Shown here: positions 27,801 through 36,104 of the stretch, one piece after another
Layout of the letters: each line of letters opens with the position of its first letter
Numbering within the stretch: position 1 is the first letter of the stretch
From: an uncultured Eubacteriales bacterium
Lineage (GTDB): Bacteria; Bacillota; Clostridia; Oscillospirales; Acutalibacteraceae
Assembly: GCA_934729465.1 (NCBI GenBank)
Contig: CAKVEP010000008.1
Span: 1 to 64,000 of the forward strand
Length of the DNA stretch: 64,000 nucleotides
Reading direction: 5' to 3'
Notes under the pieces: model-generated
Databases searched by the model: none
The model's input: only the letters and a program-made list of their open reading frames with translations
Told to the model about the DNA's origin: nothing
Program-made: the position numbers and the translations under genes

Positions 27801-30800
27801 AATCAATGATGTTACTAAGGATACAACATTGACTTTAGAACCACTTAAAAAGTTGAAATATTCCTTAAAGTTTGAGGGAAGCAACGTTACTTTTGACGGA
27901 GATAGCATAGCCGAAAATACCGTTTCAGATTTGGAGTATGGTTCAGACTATGAATTTACAATTAAACCCGATGATGGTTACAATCTCAATAGATTAACTG
28001 AAGATTCGGTAAAAACCAACAATGGTATATCTGTGACTAAAGTTAAAGAAAATGATGACGGTTCATATACCTACAAAGTAAGCGACATTACCGCAGATAC
28101 TACTGTTATAGTTAAGGATGTAAAGCCGAATGAGTATAAGGTAACATTCTTTGAAAAAAATGGAGAAAAAGAAGAAAGTGTAAACGAAGAGGCAGTAACC
28201 ATTTACGACGAAAGTGGAAATAACATAACCTCCGAAGGAATAGCTGTTCACGGTTCTGACTTTAAATTCAGAATAGAGAAAAAAGATGCATACAGTAAAA
28301 GTAATGTTACAGTTAAGCTTAAAGGAAATTCTGACGACCCCGATGATTTTGAAGAACTTACCTTATCTGAAGACGGCTATTACACTGTAAACCAGGATAA
28401 GATTAAAGGTGAAATTAAGATAACTATAGAAGGTTTAAAAAGGAACGAGTATACCATAGGGTTTAGCGGTTCCGGGTTTATTGTAAAAGATGCAAATAAC
28501 AACACAGTAGAATCTTCTTCCATACAGCATGAAATCGGAGAATATGAATTTAGAGTATATGCCGACGCTGAAAATGGATTTAAATTAAATTCAGACACTA
28601 TAAGAGTGTATTCGAGCAACGGAACGATTGTTGAAACAGCAACCGAAGGAGAGGGTGCCGGACTATATAAGTCATACACTATATCTCACGTTACCACTGA
28701 TACAACGGTATATATAGAAGGTCTGAAATCAGAATTCTACGAACTGAAGTTTGCGGATGGCTTGGGTGGAACAACAGGCTTTAAAATTAAAAATGCTGAA
28801 AATAATAACGATATAACCTCGGGCGTTTACTTAAAATTAGGTACAACAATAAAATTTAAAGTTGAGCTAGATGAAGGTTATAGTAATTCAGTTCCAGCAT
28901 TAGCAATTGAAGACACAGTAAGTGGAAATAATTTAACATATGATGCAACAACAAAAACAGGTTCATTTACTCAAAATAAGAGTGTTTCAGACACAATAAA
29001 GCTTACAAATCTAGCGATAAATAAGTATAATGTCACATTGACGTCAGGAACCGGATTTACTTACACGACTGTTGATGACAAAGTAATTCCAGGAGGCATT
29101 ACAGTTCAACACAATGTTGGACAAATTGATGGAAAAAATAAATACTCATTTAAGATAAAAGCCGAGAACGGTTATGATGTGAGCGGAGCAAACGTTAATG
29201 CTACTAACGCAACCGTTGAAATATCAGAAAAAACCGCAACAGAAATCATCGTAACGCTAACAAACGTTACGAGTGATACAAACGTTACAGTAACTGATAT
29301 AAGCCTAAACTTATATGATGTTAAATTTGTTACAGCAGAAGGTTCTGAAGGAAGTCTTGAAAACCTAACCATAAGAACTACAAACGGAAGAGAGATTACA
29401 AATGGAACCACAGCGTATTATAATAAACCATTAGACTTTAAAATTGAACTTCATGAGGGCTACACAGATTCTACTCTTGAGCTTTATAGTGGGGGTACGC
29501 AGATAACAAAAAATGAAAATAATGTATATTCAATTGATATTCAATCTAATGTTACAATTACAATTAAAAATTTAAAACTTAATGAGTATTCTGTATTAGT
29601 AAGTCCTGATTCTAACAATGTAGACTGCGGGAACATAACAATTAACGACAGTAGTTTTAATGAAAATAATGAGGTGGATTTAGGAAAACATAAACACGGC
29701 GGAGACCTTAGCTTTGATGTGAAAGCTAAAGCGGGTTACACTGTCAAAGACATAAAGGTAAACGCTAGTAATGCCGACGTCACCTTAACGTATGACGAAA
29801 CAAAAGGAACCATGACGGTGACATTATCTAACCTAGTTGGAGTTGTGAAGGATTCTAATGATAAAAAATATGTTAAAGTGGAGATATCAGACGTAAAGAA
29901 AAACAGATATAAAGTAAGTTTCACTGGCGTTGAAAATGCTTCGATACTTGGCGATGTCGTAACTAGTGACAGTAGTAGCGTAAATTATAAAAACATTACG
30001 TCTACCGGTAAAGAAGTTCCATATGGCAGTAAGCTGAGATTCCAAATTAAGCCTAACTCAGGTTATGAGAATGCGTTTAAAGACATGACAAATCCTGCAG
30101 TTGTTGCTAAGGTAGGCGACAAAACGCTTATTTGGAACACAGAAGGAGCAACCGACCTTTCAGGCGCTTATATAGAAACCGACGCAATCGAAAGCGATAC
30201 AGTTGTAAAAATTGAAGGAATAGTACCTAATACTTATAAGATTACATTCCCTCAAGAAAGCTCTGTTGAATTTTATAACTTTACTCAAAGCAGTGCAATT
30301 ACCGAAGCGAGTGTGACTCATGGAAGCTTTATTAGATTCAAGGTAAGACCTAAAGCGGGATATAATTTATCTAAAATGGGAATCACAAGTAGCGTGGGAG
30401 AGCTCGTTGAAGAAAGTAGGAGTGATTCAGAGGCGGTTTACAAACTAAGCGGTGTCACAAGTGACGGGGTAATAAAGGTAACTATAGACAAAACCAAAGT
30501 TGAGTTAAAATTTGAAGAAGGCGAAGGATATAGTTATCAAACAGACAGTGGCGAAGAATTAAAAGGAATTGCTATTTTAAACTATGGCGACAGTTATTCA
30601 TTTGCGGTGAAGGTTCAAGACGGGTATGACCCTGATACTTTAAAGGTGTATCAAGAAGAAACCGAGGTAACAAACTCAGGGGCTGATGTAAATGTCAGAA
30701 AGTTTACCGTTAATAATGTTACTGAAAGTGCCACGATTAAATCCAGTGTTAATAAGATGAAATACGATATAAAATTTAAATCCGTTGAAGGAGTGTCGTA

Positions 30801-32685
30801 TTACGAAAACGATGTTATGGTTGACAGCAGCTCAATGATAAGAGCAGAATATGGCGGTTCAGTACAATTCAGTTTAAAGCTGGATAGTAAATATAATCAG
30901 TCTTCTGTGACTGTTTATGCCAATGGTAGAGAAGTATCGCTTATAAACGGAGTGTACACAGTAACCAATATATCTGAGAATATTGAGATAACAGTTGAGG
31001 GCGTTCAATTAAATCAATATAAAATAAACTTGTCAAAGAGTGAGGGAATACAGTATAATATTATTTCCGAGGGTTCAACGGTAACACAAGACAGCGGCGT
31101 TTATGTTAGAGAACACGGTGGTTCAATTTCGTTTAGTATAACTCCAACTGAAGGATACCAAACTTCAAATATGGTTGTTACAGTTAGAGATTCAAACGGT
31201 GTAACCAAATCATTAACCCCTTCGGCAGGAAAATATACTATTTCCAATATCACGGAAGACAAAACAGTATTCGTTGCAGATGCAGCCAGAATACAATACA
31301 ATGTAAAAATAACGCCAACAGCCGGAGTCACATATATGAATGATTCCGGAGCGGTAATTGAAGGTTCTGTAAATGTTACTCATGGAAGCAATTTCGAGTT
31401 TACTATTTCTTTAAACAGGGCATATGATGAATCTGTGCCGGTGGTTGTGTCTACGGGTAAAACCGGGGTCAAGAAACTTGAAACAGGCAAGTATATGGTG
31501 TCTAACGTTACAGAAGACATGACAATAACCGTAAATAATGTTGTGAAAAACACTTATACCGTAGCTTTAACAGGCATAACAGGCGTATATTATAAAGACG
31601 CTGGCGGAAAAACGATAAGTGACCATCAAACTGTTGGGTATAGCGACGATTTTGCATTTAAGGTAGGTCTTCACGCAGCTTACACTGATTCAGAAATATC
31701 AGTAATGGTAGGAAATGAAAATGTTTCTCCTGAAGATGATGGTTTTTATAGAATTAAAGGAATTATTGAAAATAAAACTGTTACAGTAATAGGAGTTAAG
31801 GAAAACGTTGAAGTTGATTTAATAAACACAATTAACGGATTACCTGATACCGTAAAAGATGCAACAGACGTAAGCGCAGTGGTAAGTGCCACAAGAACAT
31901 ATAATGCCTTGCCTCAAGAAAAGCAAGCAAATGTTACAAACGCAGAAAAATTGTTTTCTCTCCAGCAGCAAAGCGGAGCAATTGCTCACACCACTAACGA
32001 CATAACCGTTAGCGGAGTTGACTGGAATATAAAATTAGTTGCAGTACCGCTTTCCTCAAGTACGGGAGAACATGAAAGGATATACGACCAACTAAATAAT
32101 GAGTTTATACTTTCTCTTTATGATATTTATTTAGTTGATATGTTATCAGACAAAAAATATGATTTACCAGAAGGACAAAAGGTTGTAATCACAATTCCGA
32201 CTCCTGATTTAACTTATTTCGAAAATCCATTTATAGTCCATGAGAAGTCATCAGACGGAAAATTGGAGTATTTATTAATGACGAGGAACGGAGACAGAAC
32301 CTCATTTGAAATGACTTCATTTAGTCCAGTTGGAATGGCAGCCACCAAAGTACTGAACACAGGCTATTCTTCTCTATATGAAGAATTTGGCGGAGGAATG
32401 GAAAGTATAAAAGATGGAATTTATGATATAATGCAAACAGGGGTAAATGTAAAAGGTAAAAACACAAAGTCGGGAACGAAAACGGGCGAAACGTCTTCAA
32501 ATGGCTTAAATTCGGATAGTCAGGGGGCGAGCGACGCAGTTTCAAGTGATGTTAACGGAACATTTGCTCAAAGCAATAGTAATAGTAAAGGAAGCGCATT
32601 AAGACTTCTGCTTGTTATGATTTTAGGTTTCTCTATAACCGGAATAGTTACGGTTATAATGAAAAAGAATGAAGGGAAAAATTAA
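21877..32685 (+). CDS. 3602-aa repeat-rich surface protein
   Basis: The N-terminus has a basic cytosolic part and one hydrophobic segment (about residues 24-43), and the last 30 residues contain a second (about 3575-3595) with a basic tail, so both ends may be in the membrane or the first may be a signal. Residues ~55-310 resemble DUF6273, with ITSSIRAYFN and IWLRTPSS. A Ser/Gly/Thr-rich linker (about 515-568) follows, then beta-rich regions to ~1370. Residues ~1376-3310 hold about 20 repeats of 80-95 residues, each with Y-x-hydrophobic strand, a HG-S-F-x-F/V phrase and a GY motif, similar to divergent InlB B-repeats. A helical module (~3311-3370) and a beta domain (~3380-3490) precede the C-terminal anchor. 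No LPXTG is seen. A role in adhesion or surface contact is inferred. Confidence 0.85.
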   Translation: MRKIFNKETWKKIKAKGAKLNRNTIMMALVGLVLVGSGAVLINNYFGAGVSPLSDYLKIQTSGSYGGLTPSWQESDPSSNVKISLGNYQGKEVKWWIAGRQNALGDGTIAYEGNEDLESSYPYMTLLATEPVVENQVFNTYLDERPSAIEGYNDATKYPNSYITSSIRAYFNRNQGGYPGTYSSMTGKKDGSSGSTNSDFENQYFPDWFRREIDNFIVPQNAKVSGNDYNDRYYLLGGYPSYVTWHPTEDGSNSIYNVPAAYLPGNQAIWLRTPSSNSKQANVFSSGSVYSANVVAHNSYLPVMSINLDDFTDYFSLAQGSSKDYVDGKDGSIKLKQISNDGGITENNKNSVKTFYVKSQPGELYEADINAPSSILSNSKLRVPYTSYVSEAYMVLYLKSKETDKYKTNEQDKTTGEYITKDATFYSVAKIPSGENGVAEFDMSDVPASGYEAYAWIELTKEDGMTYISNPASFTVIRGHDVLFRETEGVKFLDEYGNEITETRSLKDLSNPNPPPSTGGTSSGSGSSSSSTDGTSSGGGSSSSSTDGTSSGGGSSSSSTGGTSSGSGSATYNYKVAATKNNLEYTFIMQVEDIYNKNILAPTFGIINNSTTQSIEVIGAYTENPGQNPNATNVLQAGGISQPATYWKFRLSKEQTKGNGTNPSGMLIAIRTPKLTPNTYTFKLAKKFGENSDTDFNFELKQTNENGDATKESQIYSHGATARFELTTAPAYKDEIYTVKAVNKAWVNEDETEIKSEYLTKFDALPTLSLVKEGTKNIRRFTIQSDTLIWIENAQLKEEQVTFLGYSGDADGKDKVDLKNAAKVIINGTSNEEAGEYNETENNVVTASGYKTNVNFGSELKFTLELKDETTVSKEDGVTADFQDINGNTLKSNVTPDVDSKYTFTYNGDQGNEIRKPYKVIIKGLEASTNDVIFSPESSDKIEIAAVGGDRNKAVPDKWNYGTQYEFGIYFKDGYYKNYASIDKDKITINAYKKDSGNGDYKKNENGTYEYVGEKQGNYVKEETSTYGVSVVGQKGTTNIADSYAKVTVGVGDDLNPIKIGGLEFEIVVNDEDLKLNEYTVKFGIDNLTGENKTEIYENLFYEVSNDTNAQSMIFKDVGDGNGDYTQSGTTYKYVGPNLGNYTRKDVDEGTAGSAKYLPKLDAAESTTINNTTITHGTKKYFALKTESKSVDFFSQLSINCVSDSESPYTNGDVAKFTLLKDQNGKAAINNDVAIYVLEEVKADAQVNFAPEGTVLMTISPEVRGELNLDDALDIDIGTTDKGSSNYTELGYTNINGRLTGVAVPKGKKTVIRVAKSENAAYTNLKLDEMLIVWNNTVSTYVATSTDNGKTYYYWAIDVGPQHNLQIDLKVSGIDINRYKITLPTVDGVSWDIKEGKIDNIAHGSNVTITMNLSDGYKFDTNQGDNPFKYFDANNQEISDIAGGINVTHNPTDSEPTSYTLKLTGVKSDFTLGVLKDFVKLDVRTVSIHIPEKDFKYIKIKSKTSSDIGTAGTETVNNGEVICNWNIKYGNSFMFSLELNDAPWTAENISIKEGNSNETGNLLVPANGVYTVENVVSNKDIYITTGLYSSYAVLFSMEDPDIRITDAIEIYKNNPDKEGAEEDTIITQGGAMVQHGGTLKFRVKTKEKYNKSVPIAKVVRDDGETILRQEFDSAKNEYYFILDTVIKPTTITISEVNVNKYDLLFSGENVSFFDNNSTNLTESGQVVQYGDSFEFTIIADSGYDVSTAEVSLSGYHGEPGSDDNPIKATVTVIDKSKGRYKVEDVKQDVTIKVTNVQPSSYTITFKEVGDLVYNGDTKFIVKNGEDTLKDNSIKVNYADPKNFKIELDEKYNKSSISLRLSDESKGKITEVSNQEQAPGHFEYKIYATDDVDVYIQNLQVNNYSIKFEGNDNSMELYEETQNIPIDLSKDITVVHGKPYSFRVKANTGYNLQTSILKIDGTEITPEVIGQYLKYTINDVTKDTTLTLEPLKKLKYSLKFEGSNVTFDGDSIAENTVSDLEYGSDYEFTIKPDDGYNLNRLTEDSVKTNNGISVTKVKENDDGSYTYKVSDITADTTVIVKDVKPNEYKVTFFEKNGEKEESVNEEAVTIYDESGNNITSEGIAVHGSDFKFRIEKKDAYSKSNVTVKLKGNSDDPDDFEELTLSEDGYYTVNQDKIKGEIKITIEGLKRNEYTIGFSGSGFIVKDANNNTVESSSIQHEIGEYEFRVYADAENGFKLNSDTIRVYSSNGTIVETATEGEGAGLYKSYTISHVTTDTTVYIEGLKSEFYELKFADGLGGTTGFKIKNAENNNDITSGVYLKLGTTIKFKVELDEGYSNSVPALAIEDTVSGNNLTYDATTKTGSFTQNKSVSDTIKLTNLAINKYNVTLTSGTGFTYTTVDDKVIPGGITVQHNVGQIDGKNKYSFKIKAENGYDVSGANVNATNATVEISEKTATEIIVTLTNVTSDTNVTVTDISLNLYDVKFVTAEGSEGSLENLTIRTTNGREITNGTTAYYNKPLDFKIELHEGYTDSTLELYSGGTQITKNENNVYSIDIQSNVTITIKNLKLNEYSVLVSPDSNNVDCGNITINDSSFNENNEVDLGKHKHGGDLSFDVKAKAGYTVKDIKVNASNADVTLTYDETKGTMTVTLSNLVGVVKDSNDKKYVKVEISDVKKNRYKVSFTGVENASILGDVVTSDSSSVNYKNITSTGKEVPYGSKLRFQIKPNSGYENAFKDMTNPAVVAKVGDKTLIWNTEGATDLSGAYIETDAIESDTVVKIEGIVPNTYKITFPQESSVEFYNFTQSSAITEASVTHGSFIRFKVRPKAGYNLSKMGITSSVGELVEESRSDSEAVYKLSGVTSDGVIKVTIDKTKVELKFEEGEGYSYQTDSGEELKGIAILNYGDSYSFAVKVQDGYDPDTLKVYQEETEVTNSGADVNVRKFTVNNVTESATIKSSVNKMKYDIKFKSVEGVSYYENDVMVDSSSMIRAEYGGSVQFSLKLDSKYNQSSVTVYANGREVSLINGVYTVTNISENIEITVEGVQLNQYKINLSKSEGIQYNIISEGSTVTQDSGVYVREHGGSISFSITPTEGYQTSNMVVTVRDSNGVTKSLTPSAGKYTISNITEDKTVFVADAARIQYNVKITPTAGVTYMNDSGAVIEGSVNVTHGSNFEFTISLNRAYDESVPVVVSTGKTGVKKLETGKYMVSNVTEDMTITVNNVVKNTYTVALTGITGVYYKDAGGKTISDHQTVGYSDDFAFKVGLHAAYTDSEISVMVGNENVSPEDDGFYRIKGIIENKTVTVIGVKENVEVDLINTINGLPDTVKDATDVSAVVSATRTYNALPQEKQANVTNAEKLFSLQQQSGAIAHTTNDITVSGVDWNIKLVAVPLSSSTGEHERIYDQLNNEFILSLYDIYLVDMLSDKKYDLPEGQKVVITIPTPDLTYFENPFIVHEKSSDGKLEYLLMTRNGDRTSFEMTSFSPVGMAATKVLNTGYSSLYEEFGGGMESIKDGIYDIMQTGVNVKGKNTKSGTKTGETSSNGLNSDSQGASDAVSSDVNGTFAQSNSNSKGSALRLLLVMILGFSITGIVTVIMKKNEGKN
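23434..23583 (+). repeat. 42-bp in-frame tandem repeats encoding a Ser/Gly linker
   Basis: Units start at 23434, 23476 and 23518, with a partial unit at 23560. Each encodes GTSSGGGSSSSSTD or a close variant and differs from the next by only a few bases. It forms a flexible linker between the DUF6273-like domain and the following domains. Confidence 0.9.
26005..31806 (+). repeat. About 20 degenerate protein repeats of 80-95 residues in the surface protein
   Basis: By eye, successive units begin with (N/K)xYxVxF-like strands (for example NKYDLLFSGENV, NEYTIGFSGSGF, NTYKITFPQESS, NTYTVALTGITG), continue with a HGS-F-x-V/I phrase and a G-Y-(D/N) motif, and end in TxDxTVxIxGxKxNxY. DNA identity is low, so these are old protein-level repeats, not recent duplications. 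Confidence 0.75.
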
Positions 32686-32719
32686 AACGAGCAAAAAAGT
32701 AAAATATCAATAACATAAA

Positions 32720-32747
32720 GGTGAGGAGGTTTTAAAACTTTCTCACC
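32720..32747. other. Perfect hairpin downstream of the giant gene
   Basis: Arms 32720-32733 and 32734-32747 (GGTGAGGAGGTTTT and a near-perfect complement with two G-T pairs) can fold, but the plus-strand 3' side is A-rich, not U-rich. It may stop or stabilise the 3' end of the surface-protein transcript. Its role is unclear. Confidence 0.4.
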
Positions 32748-32865
32748 AAAAATAATAAAAAATTTTATGTAAGTAGCAGATATTACCAGTGAACAAAAGT
32801 CACGATATGTTCAAATTTGCGGAAAAACTTGTATTATGTAATAGGTTGGTAGGTGATATGAAAGA

Positions 32866-33255
32866 ATGATTGGTAATAAACTTAGAAAATTGAGAGAAAG
32901 CAGCGGATACACACAGCAGCAAGTGGCAGACTCATTAAATATAGATAGGTCAACTTATGCATATTATGAATCGGGTAAAACCAAACCTGATATAGACACT
33001 ATAATGAAGCTATCTAAAATTTTTAATGTGCATTACACACAATTGCTGGGTAATGAAACCAACACAAGCTATTCAGATAGTGGTTCAAATATAAACTTTA
33101 AGAAAAAGACTTTTTCTAATTCAAGAGTTTATGACTTAACTAAAAAAGAGCAGCAAATGATAATTAATTTCAGAATGTTATCGGCTGAGATGCAAGACAA
33201 GTTTTCAGGGCAAATATTGATGAGTTTAAATAAACACAATGATGAAAATAATTAA
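32866..33255 (+). CDS. XRE-family helix-turn-helix regulator
   Basis: The 129-aa protein has an N-terminal HTH_3/XRE domain (residues ~2-62): IGNKLRKLRESSGYTQQQVADSL, DRSTYAYYESGKTKPD and LSKIFNVHYTQLLG are classic for the family. The C-terminal half is helical (YDLTKKEQQMIINFRML) and probably mediates oligomerisation or sensing. It lies between the giant surface-protein gene and spo0A on the same strand as the former, 180 bases away, so it may regulate that gene, but nothing in the sequence proves it. An AGGTGATA SD precedes the ATG. Confidence 0.88.
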   Translation: MIGNKLRKLRESSGYTQQQVADSLNIDRSTYAYYESGKTKPDIDTIMKLSKIFNVHYTQLLGNETNTSYSDSGSNINFKKKTFSNSRVYDLTKKEQQMIINFRMLSAEMQDKFSGQILMSLNKHNDENN

Positions 33256-33260
33256 ACAAA

Positions 33261-33303
33261 AAATATATTTATACTTATGAAATAGTTGAGTATAAATATA
33301 TTT
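33261..33303. terminator. Bidirectional terminator between the XRE gene and spo0A
   Basis: Arms 33261-33275 and 33289-33303 form a 15-bp AT-rich stem with a 13-base loop, with A runs before and U runs after it on both strands. It serves the XRE gene (plus) and spo0A (minus). Confidence 0.75.
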
Positions 33304-33316
33304 TATTTATTATGAA

Positions 33317-34117
33317 TTAGCTGGCAGATTTAATTTGAAGTCTTAGTCTGTCGCTAATCATTGCTATAAACTCGGAATTAGTGGGTTTACCTCTTCCGGT
33401 ATGGATTGTGTAACCGAAGTAAGAGTTTAAAATGTCGATGTCGCCTCTGTCCCAAGCAACTTCAATTGCGTGACGAATTGCTCTTTCCACACGAGAAGAT
33501 GTGGTGGAAAAATCTTTTGCAACCGACGGATAAAGTTGTTTTGTGACGGCGTTTATTATATCTGGGTTGTTAATCGACATTATAATAGAATCTCTTAAAT
33601 AGTGATATCCCTTTATATGTGCAGGTACTCCTATTTCATGTAAAATTTCAGTAACCTTTATTTCGATGTTTTGTTCTGAAGGATTCGCCTCAGGAGGAGT
33701 ATCTGTGTTATTTCCCTTTAAATTAATTTGTGAGGCGGTGTTGCTTTTAGATGATGTAACATTTATAATCTTATTTAGTAAGTCGGAGTTTTTGAAAGGC
33801 TTGGCTATAAAACAAGATGCACCGGCATTGATTATTTCTTTTTCGAGGGCTGGACTGTTAAATGTTGAGATAATTACGAACATTGGGCTTTTTGCATTAG
33901 ATTTAACAGACTTCATGATGTTAATGGAGTCTATCCTTGGAGTGAATAAGTCCATTATCACAACATCGGGGTGGGAGTTTTCTATTGTTTCCATGATTTT
34001 TAGTCCGTCCTTCTCCACAAAGGAAATTTCCATACCATAATTTTTGAATAAATCACAAGTTTCACGGTCGAATTCACAGCAATCTTCTGAAACCAACAAA
34101 GTTAAATTATTTTCCAT
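33317..34117 (-). CDS. spo0A: Sporulation master regulator Spo0A
   Basis: The 266-aa response regulator has a receiver domain (about residues 4-122) with acidic E11/D12, the phosphorylated D56 (VVIMDLFTP) and a Lys in IAKPF, a linker of ~25 residues, and the Spo0A_C effector domain. The recognition region SRVERAIRHAIEVAWDRGD and GRGKPTNSEFIAMISDRLR are near-invariant in Spo0A. Phosphorylated Spo0A binds TGTCGAA boxes and starts sporulation. The neighbour upstream on the same strand is spoIVB, the conserved order in spore formers. The SD is GGAGGAGA. Confidence 0.97.
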   Translation of the reverse strand: MENNLTLLVSEDCCEFDRETCDLFKNYGMEISFVEKDGLKIMETIENSHPDVVIMDLFTPRIDSINIMKSVKSNAKSPMFVIISTFNSPALEKEIINAGASCFIAKPFKNSDLLNKIINVTSSKSNTASQINLKGNNTDTPPEANPSEQNIEIKVTEILHEIGVPAHIKGYHYLRDSIIMSINNPDIINAVTKQLYPSVAKDFSTTSSRVERAIRHAIEVAWDRGDIDILNSYFGYTIHTGRGKPTNSEFIAMISDRLRLQIKSAS

Positions 34118-34237
34118 AAATTCTCCTCCTATAAATAATTTTTTAACATGAATATATTACCATATAATTACAAAATTGGCAACTGTTTTCCAGTTAATAA
34201 TAAAAAATTGGAGGATTTTACAAACGAAGCTCTTTAT

Positions 34238-35479
34238 TTAGGAGACGTTTTTGTTTGTTATACCAAAATAATTGTTGGAATTTGTCAACATGGTTTCAGC
34301 AAAAATTGCAAAACCTTTATTGGGTTCGTTTATGAACACATGGGTAACAGCTCCTATTAACATTCCGTTTTGTATGATAGGACTTCCGCTCATTCCTTGA
34401 ACAATTCCACCGGTCTTTTCTAAAAGCTCGTTATCGGTGATGGAAATTAAGATGTTTTTAGTTGGATTGTTTTCGTTGTAGTTAATGCTTTCGATGTTTA
34501 TGGAATAAGACTTTGGAAATTCATCGTGAAGGGTTGTTAACACATAAGCAGGACCAGGTTTAACTTGCTGTTTCATTGCGATTTTTACGGCTTTTGAGTT
34601 ACTTGGAACTTTGTCTAGCGTACCATATACTCCTGTTTCGGTGTTTGCCTTTAGTTTTCCGATTGGCTTTTGATTTACAAAATATCCTTTTAATTCTCCG
34701 GGAGCTCCTCTGGTACCACGGTTTACGCCGTTTATTGATGCTTCCATGATGTCTCCGTGGGATAGAGGTAATAGTTCGCCTGTGTCTATGTCACATATTC
34801 CGTGACCTAAACCTGAGAAACTGCTATTTTTAACATTATAAAATGTAATTGTTCCTATGCCGGCGGAGCTGTCTCTAACCCAAATTCCTACTCTGTACAT
34901 ATCCTCATTAACAGGCTTTACGGGAGTAAGTGAGGTGTCGAAGGTTATGTTTCCTCGGGTTATTGACACAGATAAAGGTTTTCCAGAGCTATTTTCAACC
35001 ATATAAGCAAGGTCTTCGTTACTTTTTATTTGATAGTCGTTTATCTTGGTAATTACGTCACCCTTTTTAATTCCGCTTTGTTTGGCGGGATTGGCATTGC
35101 CTTGTTGGGTTTTAACGTTAGAAGTACCGATTACCATTACACCTTCGGTAAAAAGCTTTATGCCAAACGGAGTCCCACATGGAACAACTTGATTTTCTTC
35201 AACAATGTCAATTTGAACAGTCTTTATCGGGAGAAAATTTAAAAATGTAACGCTCCCGGGGAAGTAGTTAGACGAATTACAACTACAATTAGTATTTAAA
35301 GATTTTGAGTTGTTACTTGGTCTGATTTTTAGCGGTACGGCGCCCGACAATACCATTTCGGATTTTTCTGTTGCATAGTAAACGCTCGGAAGCGACGATG
35401 ATATAAACATACAAGATGTGAAAAATATTGTGGATAAAAATAGTATGCAAACAGAAAATATCTTAAAAAATTTTTTCAA
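34238..35479 (-). CDS. spoIVB: SpoIVB serine peptidase (S55 family) with PDZ domain
   Basis: The 413-aa protein begins with a hydrophobic signal-anchor (residues ~7-28) and a Cys in TSCMF that could be a lipid site. A PDZ-like domain lies at about 105-195 (FGIKLFTEGVMVIGTSNV, KKGDVITKINDYQI). The S55 peptidase domain follows, with the histidine in GLGHGICDIDTG and the serine in GMSGSPIIQNG. SpoIVB is made in the forespore and cleaves SpoIVFA in the intermembrane space to trigger sigma-K activation. The start is a TTG after AAAGGAGTG. It is 120 bases upstream of spo0A. Confidence 0.95.
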   Translation of the reverse strand: MKKFFKIFSVCILFLSTIFFTSCMFISSSLPSVYYATEKSEMVLSGAVPLKIRPSNNSKSLNTNCSCNSSNYFPGSVTFLNFLPIKTVQIDIVEENQVVPCGTPFGIKLFTEGVMVIGTSNVKTQQGNANPAKQSGIKKGDVITKINDYQIKSNEDLAYMVENSSGKPLSVSITRGNITFDTSLTPVKPVNEDMYRVGIWVRDSSAGIGTITFYNVKNSSFSGLGHGICDIDTGELLPLSHGDIMEASINGVNRGTRGAPGELKGYFVNQKPIGKLKANTETGVYGTLDKVPSNSKAVKIAMKQQVKPGPAYVLTTLHDEFPKSYSINIESINYNENNPTKNILISITDNELLEKTGGIVQGMSGSPIIQNGMLIGAVTHVFINEPNKGFAIFAETMLTNSNNYFGITNKNVS

Positions 35480-35682
35480 GTTATCACTCCTTTCAGATAT
35501 TTTAAAATTATAATTTCACATATATGAAGGGATAATACTCTGTAAAATCTGTGACTAAATATGTTAAATTGTTTATAATTGATGTAAAATATAACACAAA
35601 TAATAAATGGATTGATTGATGTAAAAATATATATTAAAATTAAAAATTAATAAATGTGAAAACGCTTGAGAGGAGAAGTTTT

Positions 35683-35991
35683 ATGGACAGCGAAAAAATT
35701 GTTGAGCTATTTAGAAACGAGGAGTTTATAGAAAAATTATTAAAGTGTAGAACATCCGAGGAGAAAGTAGATTTACTAAGCGAAAACGGAATAATGATAG
35801 GTTTAGAGGAGTATAAAAGGTTAGAAGAAATCGTAAAAGAGAAAAGACAAAGTGCATTATCTGATGAACAATTTGAAAATATTTCCGGGGGACTTAGCAG
35901 TAACGCAAAGGATGTTTTGAACATTATTTCGGCTATGGAAATTCCTGTGATGACAGAATCTCAATTACAATCTCCATTTAAAAACAATTAG
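35683..35991 (+). CDS. Nif11-like leader / double-glycine peptide precursor
   Basis: The ATG at 35683 has a GAGGAGAAG SD; an upstream in-frame start lacks one. The 102-aa product matches the Nif11-like leader pattern: an N-terminal helix (EKIVELFRNEEFIEKLLKC), a TSEEKVDLLSENGIMIGLEE middle, a Leu/Glu/Lys-rich helix and a LSDEQFENISGG site (G69-G70), where C39-type transporters cut. The 32-residue part after GG has no Cys but several Ser/Thr. Such precursors encode ribosomally made peptides, often modified by LanM or other enzymes; none is visible in the neighbourhood. The next gene (36105) may be related. The call rests on pattern recognition. Confidence 0.65.
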   Translation: MDSEKIVELFRNEEFIEKLLKCRTSEEKVDLLSENGIMIGLEEYKRLEEIVKEKRQSALSDEQFENISGGLSSNAKDVLNIISAMEIPVMTESQLQSPFKNN

Positions 35992-36104
35992 AAGAAAATA
36001 TTTAATCAACGCTCAAAATGAATATAATAGTGACAAGTATCAATAAAAATAGTATAATTCAAAATATGAGTAAAAATTAAATATGGTTAACAGGAGTGGA
36101 AACT

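Noticed and set aside
32450..32685. LPXTG sorting signal at the C-terminus of the giant protein
   Set aside because: The region has a membrane segment and a basic tail but no LPXTG or close variant.
32720..32747. Intrinsic terminator of the giant gene
   Set aside because: The stem is good but no U-tract follows on the plus strand; kept only as a hairpin.
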